Assembly (NCBI GenBank): GCA_003344405.1
Contig: NOWV01000048.1
Location: 372,001-436,000 of the forward strand
Source of the DNA: Trichoplax sp. H2
Lineage: Eukaryota; Placozoa; Uniplacotomia; Trichoplacea
Length of the DNA stretch: 64,000 nt
Direction: 5' to 3'
Under the pieces are notes generated by a model, which saw only the letters and a list, made by a program, of their open reading frames with translations, did not search any database and was not told the origin of the DNA. Position numbers and translations under genes: made by a program. The stretch's first letter is position 1. Each line of letters starts with the position of its first letter. Shown here piece by piece: positions 1-12,600 of the stretch.

Positions 1-1312
1 TTAACATTAAATCTATTTCTAATCAGCAGTAAGTAAATGCCAAAAAATTCTATGACACTGACATAAGGCTTACTACATCCATTACAGTCACGAACAACGT
101 CAAAGTATTAATAAAAGATATTTAATATCTAATGTCGTCTTATTTATGAACTTTTGTTAATTTTAATTGCGCAAAATAATGCATTAACAGTTTGGATAGC
201 CGTGTCACTAAACAGTAGTAAAGATGTATAATTATAGCTTACCCTAGATAAGATAGTATTGTGTAAATTTTAGAATCTGTTTCTGACATTGTGGCGATTT
301 TATCATATGTTCCCTTCAGAAAGATACTAAAGTCGTTTTTATCTTGCATATTAATAATTCTAGTTACGTATAAGTTATTTTCATCGCTTTCTTCTGGTGA
401 AAGATTAGATTCGTTTTCATGACTTTCAGCTAAGATAGACCATGAGCTCATGCTCGACAAATTTATCGCCACCTGCTCACATTTCTTGATACAAATTGCT
501 AATGCTTCATCGAATAATTTTGTAATGACATGTATTGGAATTCCCTAAATTAATACTTTAATTATTAGATCATCAATTTTACTCATAAATTTCTTCAAAA
601 GGTTTTATATATTAAGCACAAAGAACTAATTTTACCTGTTTATTGAGGCATTCCGTTTCTTTAGCTAGTAATCCAGCTATAACTAATAATGTTGTACTAC
701 ATGTACCGTATTCTTTGCAGTGTTTATTGCAGGACTCCGTAATGACATGAATTGCCGGATGCTATCATATGAAATAATATTTGCATTAGTAGTCCACAGT
801 TAATAATTTATAGATATAACTATATAGATTAGCGTCTAAATTGTAGACTGAATGACTTACAAGGATGTTTACATTTTGTAAGAAATCTAGCGGTGTGAGC
901 AAGAATTTGGCAGCGGTTTCGTCATTCTCATCGATGAAGCATTTGATACTTATAAAACATATAATTTATAGTATGTTGGCATACTCATATATATCTAGCC
1001 ATTCTAATAGCAGCTTATCATCTAGATTCAATTGATTTACAGCAGAGTAGTAAAAATTCCTTCCTACCACGATTACTGTTGAGGCATTTGTTCTTACCTT
1101 TTATTGCAACCAAGGAGAGTTTTTATGGATTGAGCTGAACAAAAAGACATTAACGAGATATAGCATCAAATAAAGATATCCCAATAATGATTCCTTTACT
1201 TATTCTACCGGTTCTAATTAACTTTATCTTAATTACAACATAATCTTGTAATATACTCACCTACGGTCTGCAAAACCATCAAGCTATTGGTATTTTCCTT
1301 GACTTTATACAT
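1..1312 (-). CDS. BBS12: BBS12 (chaperonin-like Bardet-Biedl protein), 5' exons only
   Basis: This is the N-terminal part of a CCT/TCP-1-like chaperonin relative. Exons read on the minus strand are 1312-1261, 1134-1098, 948-861, 761-636 and 544-243. All have canonical GT-AG ends and compatible phases, and the start is the ATG at 1312. The frame reads ...KTLLGCNKSIKCFIDEND..., then ...YGTCSTTLLVIAGLLAKETE... and GIPIHVITKLFDEALAIC. This follows the order and spacing of vertebrate BBS12 (TFLGPLKSSKFIIDEE, YRTGISTLLFLVGAW, GVPISIIVSVMSEGL). In the family, BBS12 works with BBS6 and BBS10 in a chaperonin-like complex that helps assemble the BBSome for ciliary traffic. The strong donor at 242 implies further exons beyond the left edge; about 200 of roughly 700 residues are present. 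MKKS or BBS10 are less likely alternatives. It diverges from the FASTKD-like gene across 622 bp. Confidence 0.75.
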
Positions 1313-1934
1313 TAGGTTATGAAATTGTAGCCACTCAATAATAATAATTAGAATACAGATCAAGCGTGCAATAAATCATCTTAGAGTACATCCAATCTCA
1401 AATATTGATCTAAATTCTGTCATGGTGATAGAATCCCTAAGGTCTAGTAGCCTTTAATAGCTTGATCGAAGCCTCTTCAAAGTAGCTCTCGGTGTTCGTC
1501 TTCTAGGAAGAAAGAAGGAGATGGTTGCTAGCCAACCATTGCCTGGATTGATTCTGTATAGAGTTTCTACGATGAGCTTTGCATGCTGGTCTATCGTATA
1601 GTTGTCCAGGCTAATGTCTGCGTTATACTATCGATGAATGAAGCGCATTTGCCTGCAGTCGCTTACGGAAGGTAGTCTACTGTATAAAATAGGACTTGGC
1701 AGCCTATACAATACACTATATAACCTACAGCGGATTGAAAGCTTATACTGTACAGTATAGTACTGCACATCTAGTAAGTCGATGCTTTCCCAACAGCTGC
1801 GGCAAAATTTTGCCTAGATACTGATGAGCTTGATAGAAAAATTGGCTGGATTGTGCCTATAAGATCTTTCATTTCATTTATTGATCATTATAAACGCTTA
1901 AATATATGCTACATTATATGCATATGGTAAGATA
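1313..1934. promoter_or_regulatory. Divergent intergenic spacer, probable bidirectional promoter
   Basis: This 622-bp spacer separates the start codons of BBS12 (leftward) and the FASTKD-like gene (rightward), so it should hold both promoters. No open frame of note is present. A GTAC-rich palindromic tract lies at about 1747-1770. No clear TATA box or initiator could be assigned. Confidence 0.4.
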
Positions 1935-4231
1935 ATGTGGCTTTCTTATTGTAAACAAGCGATCCATCGTCCACAAGTGTGCTACCTCCTTGCCATTAGG
2001 AGATCACTTGTACAGCAATCTACAACAGGAGATTCTTCAATCTACATAAATCGCGAAATTATAGGATGTAATTCAGTCAGCGAGCTATTGGGTGTTACCA
2101 AGGCTCATTTGCCAGGTTTCGACAATATCAATATTATTACAGCTTTTGATCGAGTATCAAGATTGAGCCTTTATTATGAACGGAAGAAGTTATGTAACGA
2201 TCGAATTTTTGCACGATTATGTCAGGCTGTAACGGTAAGGAGTGAAACGATGACTGGTCTCAATTACGCTCATCTAGCTTGGAGCTTAGCTAAAGGGAGA
2301 TTTAAATGTCAAAACTGGCAATACTTAGATATGTTGCAAGCTGTAAGAACCGGATTAGAATCAAATATTGAAATGTTACCTATTCAAAAACTAGCATTGG
2401 TCAGTTGGTCTGTAGCGAATTATCCAAAGCTAAAAAGCGATGTCATTGTAGACAAGTTAATCAAGACAATTACTCTCAGAAGTCACAAGCTTGCAACTGG
2501 ACACGATATCAATCAGTTGTATCACGCTTTTGCGAAACTAGGATATCAAGATAGCAAATTTTATGATCTAATTGATACACAAGCTGAGGAAAATTTAGCC
2601 TTATTTAAAATTCAAGAAGCTGCTGGCCTCTACCATTCATTAAGTATATTAGGTCGAGAAAATACAAGGCTATGGTCAAAGTTAACCCTCTACATTAAAT
2701 TTCATGCTAATAAGCTTGATGGAAAAGGAATTGCCAATGTGACTTGGTCGTTAGCCAATATTGGTAACAAGGATGATGCTTTTCTTCAAATTTTAGGTAA
2801 CGCTGCTATGGAAAGGATAAAATTCATGAATCCTGATTCTTTAGCAATATTTGCTTGGTCTTTGGTTTCCTTAGACTATTTCGATGACAAATTATTCGAT
2901 GTTATTGCTGATGAATCTTTAGTCCAAATGCGCAAGTTTTCTGCACAAAATCTATCCAACCTATTATTAGCTTTTGCTAAATCTAATTATATGATTCCAA
3001 AACTATTTCATGATGTTGCTGAAAGTACTATAAAAAAATTACATAATATGGAACCACAAGCAATGGCAAATATTGCGTTATCATATGCTAAAGTCAGTTA
3101 TTATGAGCCAAATTTAGTTAAAGCTTTCACTGATAAAGTAATTTTTAGTAGGATGAAGGACTGGCACCTTCGTGATTTAGCAGATCTTATGTACTTTTTC
3201 GCAAAAATGAATAGTTGCGATTCGAAATTATTGGAAAAATTTAATAAAGTGAACTTAACTGATTGGCTAAAAGGATCACCACCTGCAAGATTTACCTCCC
3301 ATGAACTCATCATTAGGATTGTATGGTCGTTGATAGTACTTAACAGACAACCTAGAAATATTGTTGCTGCAGTAATGAATCCGCAATTTCTAAAAGAAGC
3401 TACAACAGGTACAGTAATACATTTTCTTGAATAGAGTTGCTTTAACAATGGGTAATAAGAGCATTTGTGCTGGTGTAAATAATCGTATCTTTGTCTTGTT
3501 GCTATAGCATGTGGTGGTGCTTTACCAAATGAAACACAATGCCAACTACATCAAATTGCGTTATCGATTGGCTCCATTGATGAATATGGTAGTCAAGACC
3601 CGCAGTTATTATGTAATTATTTAAATAAATATCGTAAAACCTTTAATACCACCTCGCAATCATCCTTAACTAGTTCATATTCATTTCATGTGGATGTGAC
3701 TGCAGCTCTAGAAAGTATAGTATCGCCTGAATACTTAGAAAGTGAATTCATTACACCTTATGGATATAGTACAGATTTATACTTTGAAACTGACTTATCT
3801 GGAAAACCCATCCCTATAGAAAAAGCACAAACAACTACTGAGTTATATACACCATTAGCTAAAAACAATCGACTGCGTTATATTGTTGAAGTTGATGGGA
3901 AAACTCACTTTCTACGCAAATATCAGCTTTATACTGGTCCATCTATATTAAAGAAGAACCATCTCAAAAAATTTGGATATAACGTAATACAGGTATGATC
4001 CAATAGGGCCTGTCTAATGTAAATTTTACATTATATCACGGTAGTTAAACAACTATCAACAGTAGTGTTACACTCCCGTATAACTTTGATCAATGTGTAC
4101 ATAATGCTAGCTACTTTGTTAATTTTTAGATTCCGCATTTCGAATGGAGGATTATTGATTCTTTTAGCGATAAGGTGGAATATCTGAGACGAAAAATATC
4201 CCATTATGATTCAGGCGACAGTGTAAATTAG
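1935..4231 (+). CDS. FASTK-family mitochondrial RNA-binding protein with C-terminal RAP domain
   Basis: Three exons (1935-3408, 3508-3992, 4130-4231) join in frame into 686 codons. The N-terminus is basic and lacks acids for about 30 residues (RRSLVQQST), which suggests mitochondrial import. The middle is a chain of degenerate helical repeats containing 'AWSLAK', 'TWSLANIG' and 'AWSLVSLDYFD', typical of FASTK/OPR-like proteins. Exons 2 and 3 encode a RAP domain: DGKTHFLR, then LKKNHLKKFGYNVIQ joined to IPHFEWRIIDSF and EYLRRKI. Family members bind and process mitochondrial transcripts. I cannot assign it to a single paralogue (FASTKD1-5 or TBRG4). The first exon reads on to a TAG at 3432, but the GTACAG donor at 3409 and acceptor at 3507 restore the frame into the RAP exon, so the gene is intact. 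Confidence 0.8.
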
Positions 4232-4593
4232 ATTAATTGTGCTAATATTTTCTTTATTTAATTAAAAATTACCTATGAGTGCGTTTAAATAGAAACACCA
4301 GAAACGATTGCAGTTGTCAAATTAAAGCATTTTTATCAATGAAAATAATCCAGAATTATATCCCTTGGCGTCAGTGATCAACATAAATTTCTCGTAAATT
4401 TTTTAATATGAATGTAGCGAAAACTTGAATTTTGACGAAGGCAATAAATACAGGATAACATAAAACAATATTTTAGTTATAAACTTGGAAGAGTATTAAT
4501 ATTATCTACAAGACTGTATCGTCTAATACAGTTCCATTACTTCTATGTTTATTTTTATGTCATAGTAACTAAAATAAACTGAGATTTGAGTAA
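4232..4593. other. Convergent 3' spacer between the FASTKD-like gene and TTC19
   Basis: A 362-bp AT-rich spacer where two genes end facing each other. It must hold both 3' UTRs. No coding potential or repeat was seen. Confidence 0.5.
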
Positions 4594-7443
4594 TCAGTTG
4601 CGCAGCTGTTCCTCATTTAGTTCACCATTGATAGCCATTTCAAGGCTTTTCATATTTTTACTCAGTTCTTCGTCTGGGGCAAGTTCCTTTAACTCTTTAA
4701 TTTGCCCTAAACATTTTGCAGCTTCCGTAACATCACCTAGACAAATTTCGTTTACGATTAGTGAATTAAATAAATTACACTATCAAGAGACGCGTGATGC
4801 CATCCGTAATATTGCAAGGGTATACGTATAATTTTCTTTGTAAAGTAAGAAAGAGTAAAATTGTTACTATACTGTAAATACGAAGTACAGTCTTCTACTA
4901 GTTACTGAAATATACCATTAATTTCCCCTCATATTAACAAACCTTTTATACAGTAGATAAAATAGATAATTATTCCGATTTTTTAATTACCTTTCCTAAA
5001 ATGAAGAAATCCATAATTTACAAGGTAAACAGCTACTTGACGATCGTCACCTTGAGATTTAGCATTTTTAATTGCTAGCTCAATGTAACCTTCAGCAGTA
5101 TCGTATTCCCCACTTTCTAAATATACTAAACATAAGTGATTGCGAATAATTGCCACCTAAAGCATGATGAAAGAGTAATTACTTTTTGTAGCAAAAAATA
5201 GTACCATGAAGTTTTCTTTAAGCCCTTTGCGTTTAGCATATATTATAATTAATCAATCGATCGATTTAGTATTTATATTCTAAATACTCTATAATTGTAT
5301 TTCTCATTAGCATATTGCGATACGATTACATTAGAATCACCTGAGGACTATCTACTCCGACTGTTCTTTTCGCTGTAGTTAATGCTAATTCTAAGTACTC
5401 TTTAGCTTTTGCCAAATTTCTATGCTGATAATAAAACATTCCCAAAGATTCTTGCGCCATACCTAAGAGAGCATTACTAATAAATTATAGAATACATTAG
5501 TAAAGGATCGATCACTTTGCTAAAGATAAACACTATCTTAAATTACCTGTCAGGAGAATATTCTACACCTTTACAATTCTTTTCAGCTGTACTAATACAC
5601 CATTTATATCCAATCTCAGCTGCTTTACTCCTAAAACCGATTTAAAATGTACATATATAATATGGCAATGTATTAATTCTTGTCGTCTAAAATATAATTT
5701 AGTCTATTGCCTGGATACTTTCATAATTTATATTAAATAGCTGTAGTCTACCCAATGCTAGTTTATACAATTACGCTCGCAGGATAAAACTAACATTCCT
5801 TTGCTTTCATATATATTGGAGAGTTTCAATGATATTTCAATCATAGCATTATCATCCTGTAACATTATTTTAACAAATTATTTATACACGAAGAAATCAT
5901 AAGCTAATAGCACAAATTCGATTATTAATTAGTTAAAGCTTCTATGCTATAACGAAAATGGTTATTATCAATACGAACTAAAACTACATTATACTGTCGT
6001 TTATACACTATAAACTATTCTTATTCTCATTTACGTGCCTGTGGAGTGCCCGATGCAATCATCATCTTCATAGTTCTCTTAAACATATCTTCAGCCTTAA
6101 AGAATAAACGAGGTATTGGATTCTTTCATATCGTGTAATATGTGTATTATACGTTCTCTATTATCATCCAATAGGGTAAAGTAGTTAAGTGTATGTTCTA
6201 AGACAGTAATAATACTAAAGAGGATACCTCTGTATATTTTTCCAGTATATAAGCCAGATTTGCAATCTTAAAACACATAAAAAACAAGGATATTAAGATA
6301 TAAATCATTTTACTCATGTTACTGATTTATCCACTAGGAAATATAAATCAGACTTTGTAAGAGGAAAACAATTACAAGTACGTAATTCGTTGTGCTTTTA
6401 CTTGATCAGTTATAAAAGCTTGTTTGTTCCTATCAGCCTCTTTACTTTGCGGACAAGATGATATTTCTAGTGCAGCATGGTAGAGCTTATAACTTTTCAG
6501 ATAGTTTCCTTCCTTAATCTCTTTCTGCAATTTAAAAAGTTATTTACTTCGACGGTAATCGGAGCCACTGTATAGTTTCGTATAGTACAGCTATTTAACG
6601 TAGGAAATACTATCACAATACCCTTATATAATCTATCCATTACAGTGGCGATGAACTATTAGTTTATTTTTGCATTTATTGTAATCGAAATTAATAATGT
6701 TGACATCTCCATCAACAACTTGAAGAGTAATATACTAGCTATATAAAGCACGTCCATTTATCCATTCGTTACCTGAGCATCTAAAATTTTCTCTTTTAAT
6801 GGTTTTGACATTAGCAATTTTTTATTATTTTCAATTTTCATCTTCTGATAAGCTAATGCAGCACCACCTAAATTATTGAATGTCATTTTTAGTTATTACT
6901 TTGTTGCATGTGGTACCTAAGTAATAATAAATTATTATTATTCTATCTAGATCAATCTTGCAATAATATTTAATTTCAATATCATAGGCACTTATCTTCC
7001 TAATCAAAAATTAGCTTCTGATAATGCCGCACATTGTAGACTAGCATGCACAGTACTTATACATATTTCCCTATCGCATTCTATCTCTATGTTAAAATGT
7101 GAATGTATACAATATACCATCCATGAACTTTACTACGGAATTGTCGTATAAGAACACCAACTCCAATCAGTCAGCAATCAATCAAGCTTTTGGTACAAAA
7201 TACATAAGATTGTCGAATCAATCTAATCATACAGATTATACCTGCAAGTACCAGCCCAGCTACAAGAGCCCAAATGCGTGATGAACCTCTCCGATCAGGA
7301 TTTGTACTAGCATACCTTGGAATTGATCTAGTATAAGCATGCACATAGGTGTTGACTTTCTGTGGTAGAAAGCGACAAGATGTAGAATAATTTCTAAGCA
7401 AAAATGAAGCACTTTTGGATGTAATCGCTTTCAGGAAGGACAT
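4594..7443 (-). CDS. TTC19: TTC19, mitochondrial inner-membrane TPR protein of complex III quality control
   Basis: Ten exons on the minus strand (7443-7242, 6867-6773, 6524-6402, 6266-6228, 6095-6039, 5856-5795, 5630-5547, 5476-5341, 5156-4991, 4736-4594) close exactly to 368 codons plus stop; human TTC19 is about 380. The N-terminus is a Ser/Arg-rich targeting peptide. A membrane segment (WALVAGLVLAGGAALAY) spans the first splice junction. TPR motifs follow: IANLAYILEKYTEAEDMFKR, DDNAMIEISLKLSNIYESKG, GYKWCISTAEK, ALLGMAQESLGMFYYQHRN and SGEYDTAEGYIELAIKNAKS. These match TTC19 in order (NLAFIRGQLENAEQLFK, EDNAIIEISLKLASIY, GYEFCISTLEEK). TTC19 clears processed Rieske-protein fragments from complex III. 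Intron 5 appears to use a GC-AG boundary (donor at 6038). Confidence 0.88.
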
Positions 7444-9654
7444 ATTAACTGATTAGAATAGATACGGCTTATATGCAAGGCTATACATGGATCCAATGGA
7501 GCAGTTATCCAGAAATCACTGTCCTTTCAAGCCTACAATATAGCAATGCCAACGTTTTTTATTTTGGTTTTGTTAATTGATTCGGTAATAGTATCTCTCT
7601 CTATATATACGATATTTTTTTGACATAGTATAGATACGCAGACGTGCGAAACTAATGCATACAAAATGCTATTGGATCTAATCAACAATCGATGTCTGTA
7701 TGGTATGTAGGTCTAGTCATTCGAGTTGTTACGGCCACTCAGTTCGATGATGCATTCATTGGCATACTAATTAACTACTTCGCCTGTACCACATTGTACA
7801 GTATACTATGCATTACACGACTATGCAGCGTAGTAACCTAAAACATATGCGAGTCGAAGGCATGCTTGTCTTCTTGCTAGAATGGCTGCTCATCAAAATA
7901 CTAGTCCGTATGATAAATTCTGCATAATATACTTAATAATTTAGATCTTTAGAAGATTGTAGGCAAAGATCAAGGTATATTCAGATATATTTCTACCCAT
8001 CTTCGACTGAATACTGCAGGATATTTTAGCACTTCAAGCCAAGTAGTGGTAATTATGGGTACCCAAACATGATCTCCGACAATAAGACACTGATTGAGTC
8101 GAGAAAATGCGCTAATATCGACCTGTAAATAGCAATCTATTTTGTGGATATTTAATTCATTTTAGACTATACTAAGATGCTATACAAAGTAATCTCATTG
8201 GATTAGAGTTTACTCGTATAATGAAGTCAGTTGATACATACGACTTGCTAGGAATATACAGAAATTGCAGCTTTAATGTCAATCGCATTATTATATTTAA
8301 GTGAGACATAAAATATATTTATAATTATTCTACTCAGCATCCATCATATAGCCTAACAGCCCTGTGTAGAAGTACTATTCTACACATCAAGGCTGATATG
8401 ATTTTTATACCAAATTTAAATAAATACTATACTTATTAAACTTGAAGCGTATTTGGAATGCTAGCTGAACGTGATATAATTAATTAGTGTTGAAACTTGA
8501 AAGGAAATTGACAATAATTTCCGATATCAATTAAATTTAGGTTCCGATTATAGCACACAAATAGAACCTAGAGTAAAGCAAATTTGTTAGGTGAACATTT
8601 TATTATGTATCATATTCATATATTATAACTGGTTCAATTTTTAATAGCTTTTAGACTGCTGCAATCAAGTCGATTCAGCCAGAATACTAGTATGACCTAT
8701 GCATTAACTGCTGTAAATTAGCAATCATATAATTCATATAATTCAATGCTCCATGCAGTGCATATGTCTGTTACGATGCGTAAGCTCGTCCTAATTATTG
8801 AGTAATATTAAATATTGTTTGTGCGGATTGATGTTTTATTAATTATCACTTCTTCATATAATTTGCTTAATCTTTGATTAATATGATAATGCACTGTTAG
8901 TGTTGTAGACAATTGATTTCATTAATTAATTATATGATTAAGGTGTTAAATTGTCATCTCATGTTTACTAGTTAAGCTCTTTATTAATTTATTAATTTAT
9001 TATCAGTTCTTAATAATAGAGGTTGCTAATTAATTATCTTATATGAAGTCTTTAATAACAATATTCAGAATAATTCCTATAACCTTAAAAGGATAGTTTT
9101 ACTTTATGTGCACCAGGAGTTTCTGACGAGACTATAAAAGGCTGGTGCCTGAAGATCCCTTTCTAGTTAGTTAGTCGGTTAGATAGTCAACTAGTTTATC
9201 AATTGCTATTGAATTGTAAAGACTGTAATCTTGGGTGCCAAGATTTCTTCAGAAATAAATAGTAGTAAATCTCTGACTACCTCGTCTACACTATCAGTTA
9301 CGCTATAATTATACTATAGTATTCGGTCGTAGGAACTGAATTATTTGGTGATATAGCTAATCTCGCCACTTTAAGTCAGTAAGTGGCGTTCTCAGCAAGG
9401 ATTGGCGTGTGTAGACTACTTTGTCACTAGTGGTGTGTGACAATGTCATACATACACCAATAATTAAGTATCGTCTACATATTCAAGAGATAGTGCTTAT
9501 ATCAGGTACAAAGTGTGGCACACATACTAACTAAATATTTCCTCATATAGAAGGAATAGTCGATCGCAAGGGCAAAGCAAGCTACAATTGTATGATTTTA
9601 CAATAATTCCTGTTGTAAAGTCTTGTAAATAGGATATCTACTATAATAAATATT
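7444..9654. other. Intergenic, AT-rich, no gene seen
   Basis: This 2.2 kb stretch lies between the TTC19 start and the end of the TPR-Roc-COR gene. It should contain the TTC19 promoter and the 3' UTR of the larger gene. Only short, interrupted frames occur. One small GTAC-type palindrome lies near 7797. Runs of taattaatt-type sequence occur around 8930-9000. Confidence 0.45.
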
Positions 9655-12600
9655 TTACTGCACATCACAATATCTTCTAGCTCGAATAGAAACGCTTCTT
9701 CTTAGTTTCTCAGCAGTCTTTACAGGAATAGAAGACAAACTTTCAGTCGGTCCTTCTGCAGACAGAAAATATAGTTTTATTATTTTACAAATCTATAAGT
9801 TTGAATTTCACTCGTCTTGTATAAAATTAGAATACCTTTACTATTTAAGTCTTTCTCCATACATAGATCTAAAATGATTAACAAAATGTGATATTAATCT
9901 TATAATCTTAATACATCCGAATAAGCCATGACAATGGCGCATTTAATGAATTATAAATTGGGATACCATCAACGATATAATACGCAAAGTAATTGACCAT
10001 CTAACCCTAAAACTTTAAAAGATAGTTAAGGATAAAATTTAAAAGGGTTCACAGATTGTAATGATCCTAGGAATCCAAAAAATTTTCTTTCGACTATTTT
10101 TGGCTATCAATTTCACGTACACTAGATATATTACTACATTATACATATTCGTACTATGATTTTGAGCCGAATCAAAGTTTTGATGCATAAGATTTGTTAA
10201 AGATATGTTGTTACTAATTTGTTAATGGGATCGTCACAATAAGCTTAACAGTAAAGTATTTCAAGAATGAATATATATATATTTTACTATGTATTTTCCA
10301 TCTAGTATTAGTAATTCTAAATTGTGAAGAAACAGCTGCTGAGGTGAGGCTGTGAGTATATACTACACAAATAGGATGATCAACTACGCCAGCACTTATT
10401 GCAGGATATACCATAATATGTAGCCTTAAGAATTTCAGGGTGGACTACTATTTACAATGTGTTGCTGAATGCTCATCATAGCATAATGTAGGTAGCTACT
10501 TTAAGCTACCGGAAGATTGCCCAAATACGATATACCATCTACATATAATTACAGTGAAACAAGCATACCTATTGATTTACCCATCATCCATTCTTCCACG
10601 GATTTTGATTTAAAAACTTGGTTACACTGACATCGAATGACACATGGATTATTCTGGTAGCAGCGAGCAGTGCAAGTAGGCAAAAGACATTTAGGACATT
10701 TAACATAATATTGGCAGGAAGCTTTTTTAAATTTTGACATTCGCTTAGCAACAATCTCTGATAATTGCTCTCGTATCATATCGTGTGGACGTTTATCACT
10801 AATTGATAATTTAATATTATTTAAGACTAAATCTGCCAAATCTTTATCCTCAATGATTTGATAACAATATTGCAGACCAATATAAGATCTTTCCTTCCTA
10901 ACGATTATTTCATAATCTTCGTCTTGTAAGCTATACTGAGCACATTGATTAAATACTTTAATTTGAGGATTATTCCACTGATTTAAACAGGACACAAGTA
11001 AGCAATAAAAAATTGCGTCAGGAATGCAGTTCATATCATTTCGATCAAATCCGATATAAAGCCAATTCGATCGGTGATATCCAGTCAATTCTAATTCATT
11101 CGTGTTTGTTTGCAAAATATAAGGTACAAAAAATTGACGTTCTTCATTTTGATGATCTATTCTATTACTCTTAATCTGACAAGCAATATGATAATATGCC
11201 ATCAAGCGTAAGATAATCTCTTTCTCGTTAGAACCTAAATGAAATCTTTTAATGGCATAATTTAAACATAATTCTGACATTTTACCCGTTGTGCGTGCTA
11301 CTTGATAATCATGTCGAATAGCAGCGCTGTGAAATTGATGCTCTTCTAACGCGCTTATGGTATAAAGTATATTCAATAACCAATTAATATTTGTTACAAT
11401 TATTCGATCATCGACTTTATGGTAGCAATATAATATCTTTCCAAAATCATGTAAATACATCAACATATCATGTAAATCTGGGTCATCTTTATATAATCCA
11501 TGATCTATTGCAAATTGCTGCATTTGTTGCATTGTCATAATATTACTAAGTGGATTACTTATATTCTGTTTCATTTGATTCGGAAACATTGTATTATTCT
11601 CTTTATTTGTAAATGGTTTTGGCTGTAATAAAATAGTCATCATGTACCATCTTATAGGGATTAGGTCGTTCATGAATGGTAAAATATCGGTTATTTTCCC
11701 AACAATGTGAAGCAAATTACGGCTACTTTGCAATCGCTGACTAACAGTAGCTTGGCTATTGTCGTTAGGGTTACAGTTAAAGAGGATACCGGATGAATAA
11801 ATATGACAACGATAGAGGGGTGGTAAAGATGAAATTAATTGTCGCTCAACTTGTTTAAATCGTTGTTCTAATTGATATTGCTCTCTAGCAGAATCGATAT
11901 ATGATGCCACCAAGACAATCACAGGCCAAGAATATTCTTCGTCGATGCCATCGACCGTCATTTTAATCTGTTCGCGATTATCGCTGCTACCAATGATCAA
12001 TGTTAGCCATTCATGCAATCCTTCTAAATCGGCTATATTAGCCGACTGATCATCTTGAGTATTACTTAGATCTGATGTTACGTTTAAGACAAGTATATAG
12101 ATGCCACGACCTGGTATGAAAGGATAATGTAAGCAACGATACATGGTTTGGCCACAAAATTCCCATAAGCTACCATACCGATCATGATTTACTTGAACGG
12201 TTGCCTCTAGTGCTTCAAGTATAGAGCGAAAATATTTATTTACAGCTAACTTGCCTAAAGCTTGATATTGGTTTGATATATGAGTAGATAATGTTGTTTC
12301 CTCACTACTACTATTAACTAGTAAATTTGTACTGTTGTGTGCAACATGCCGGGTTTCTATTTGATCTTCCTGTTGATGATCCACTACCATTTGTATCACT
12401 TCTTTCTTTTCTCGATCTATCACTAAATATGGATCTTTAACTATCTCTGCCTTTTTTTCTGTACCAGACAAGTGTTTATTCTCACCGTGATCATCAGTTA
12501 TAGAAGAATTATTATTATTCTTAGCATCGACACCATTGCCATCATGAGCAGCAGGAAGGTTTTCAATCAACTCTCTTTTGACTGAATCTATTGATGTTGC

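Noticed and set aside
10214-10414. 66-codon frame between the Roc-COR exon and the last two small exons
   Set aside because: No phase-compatible acceptor and donor pair found, and no sequence pattern; treated as intron.
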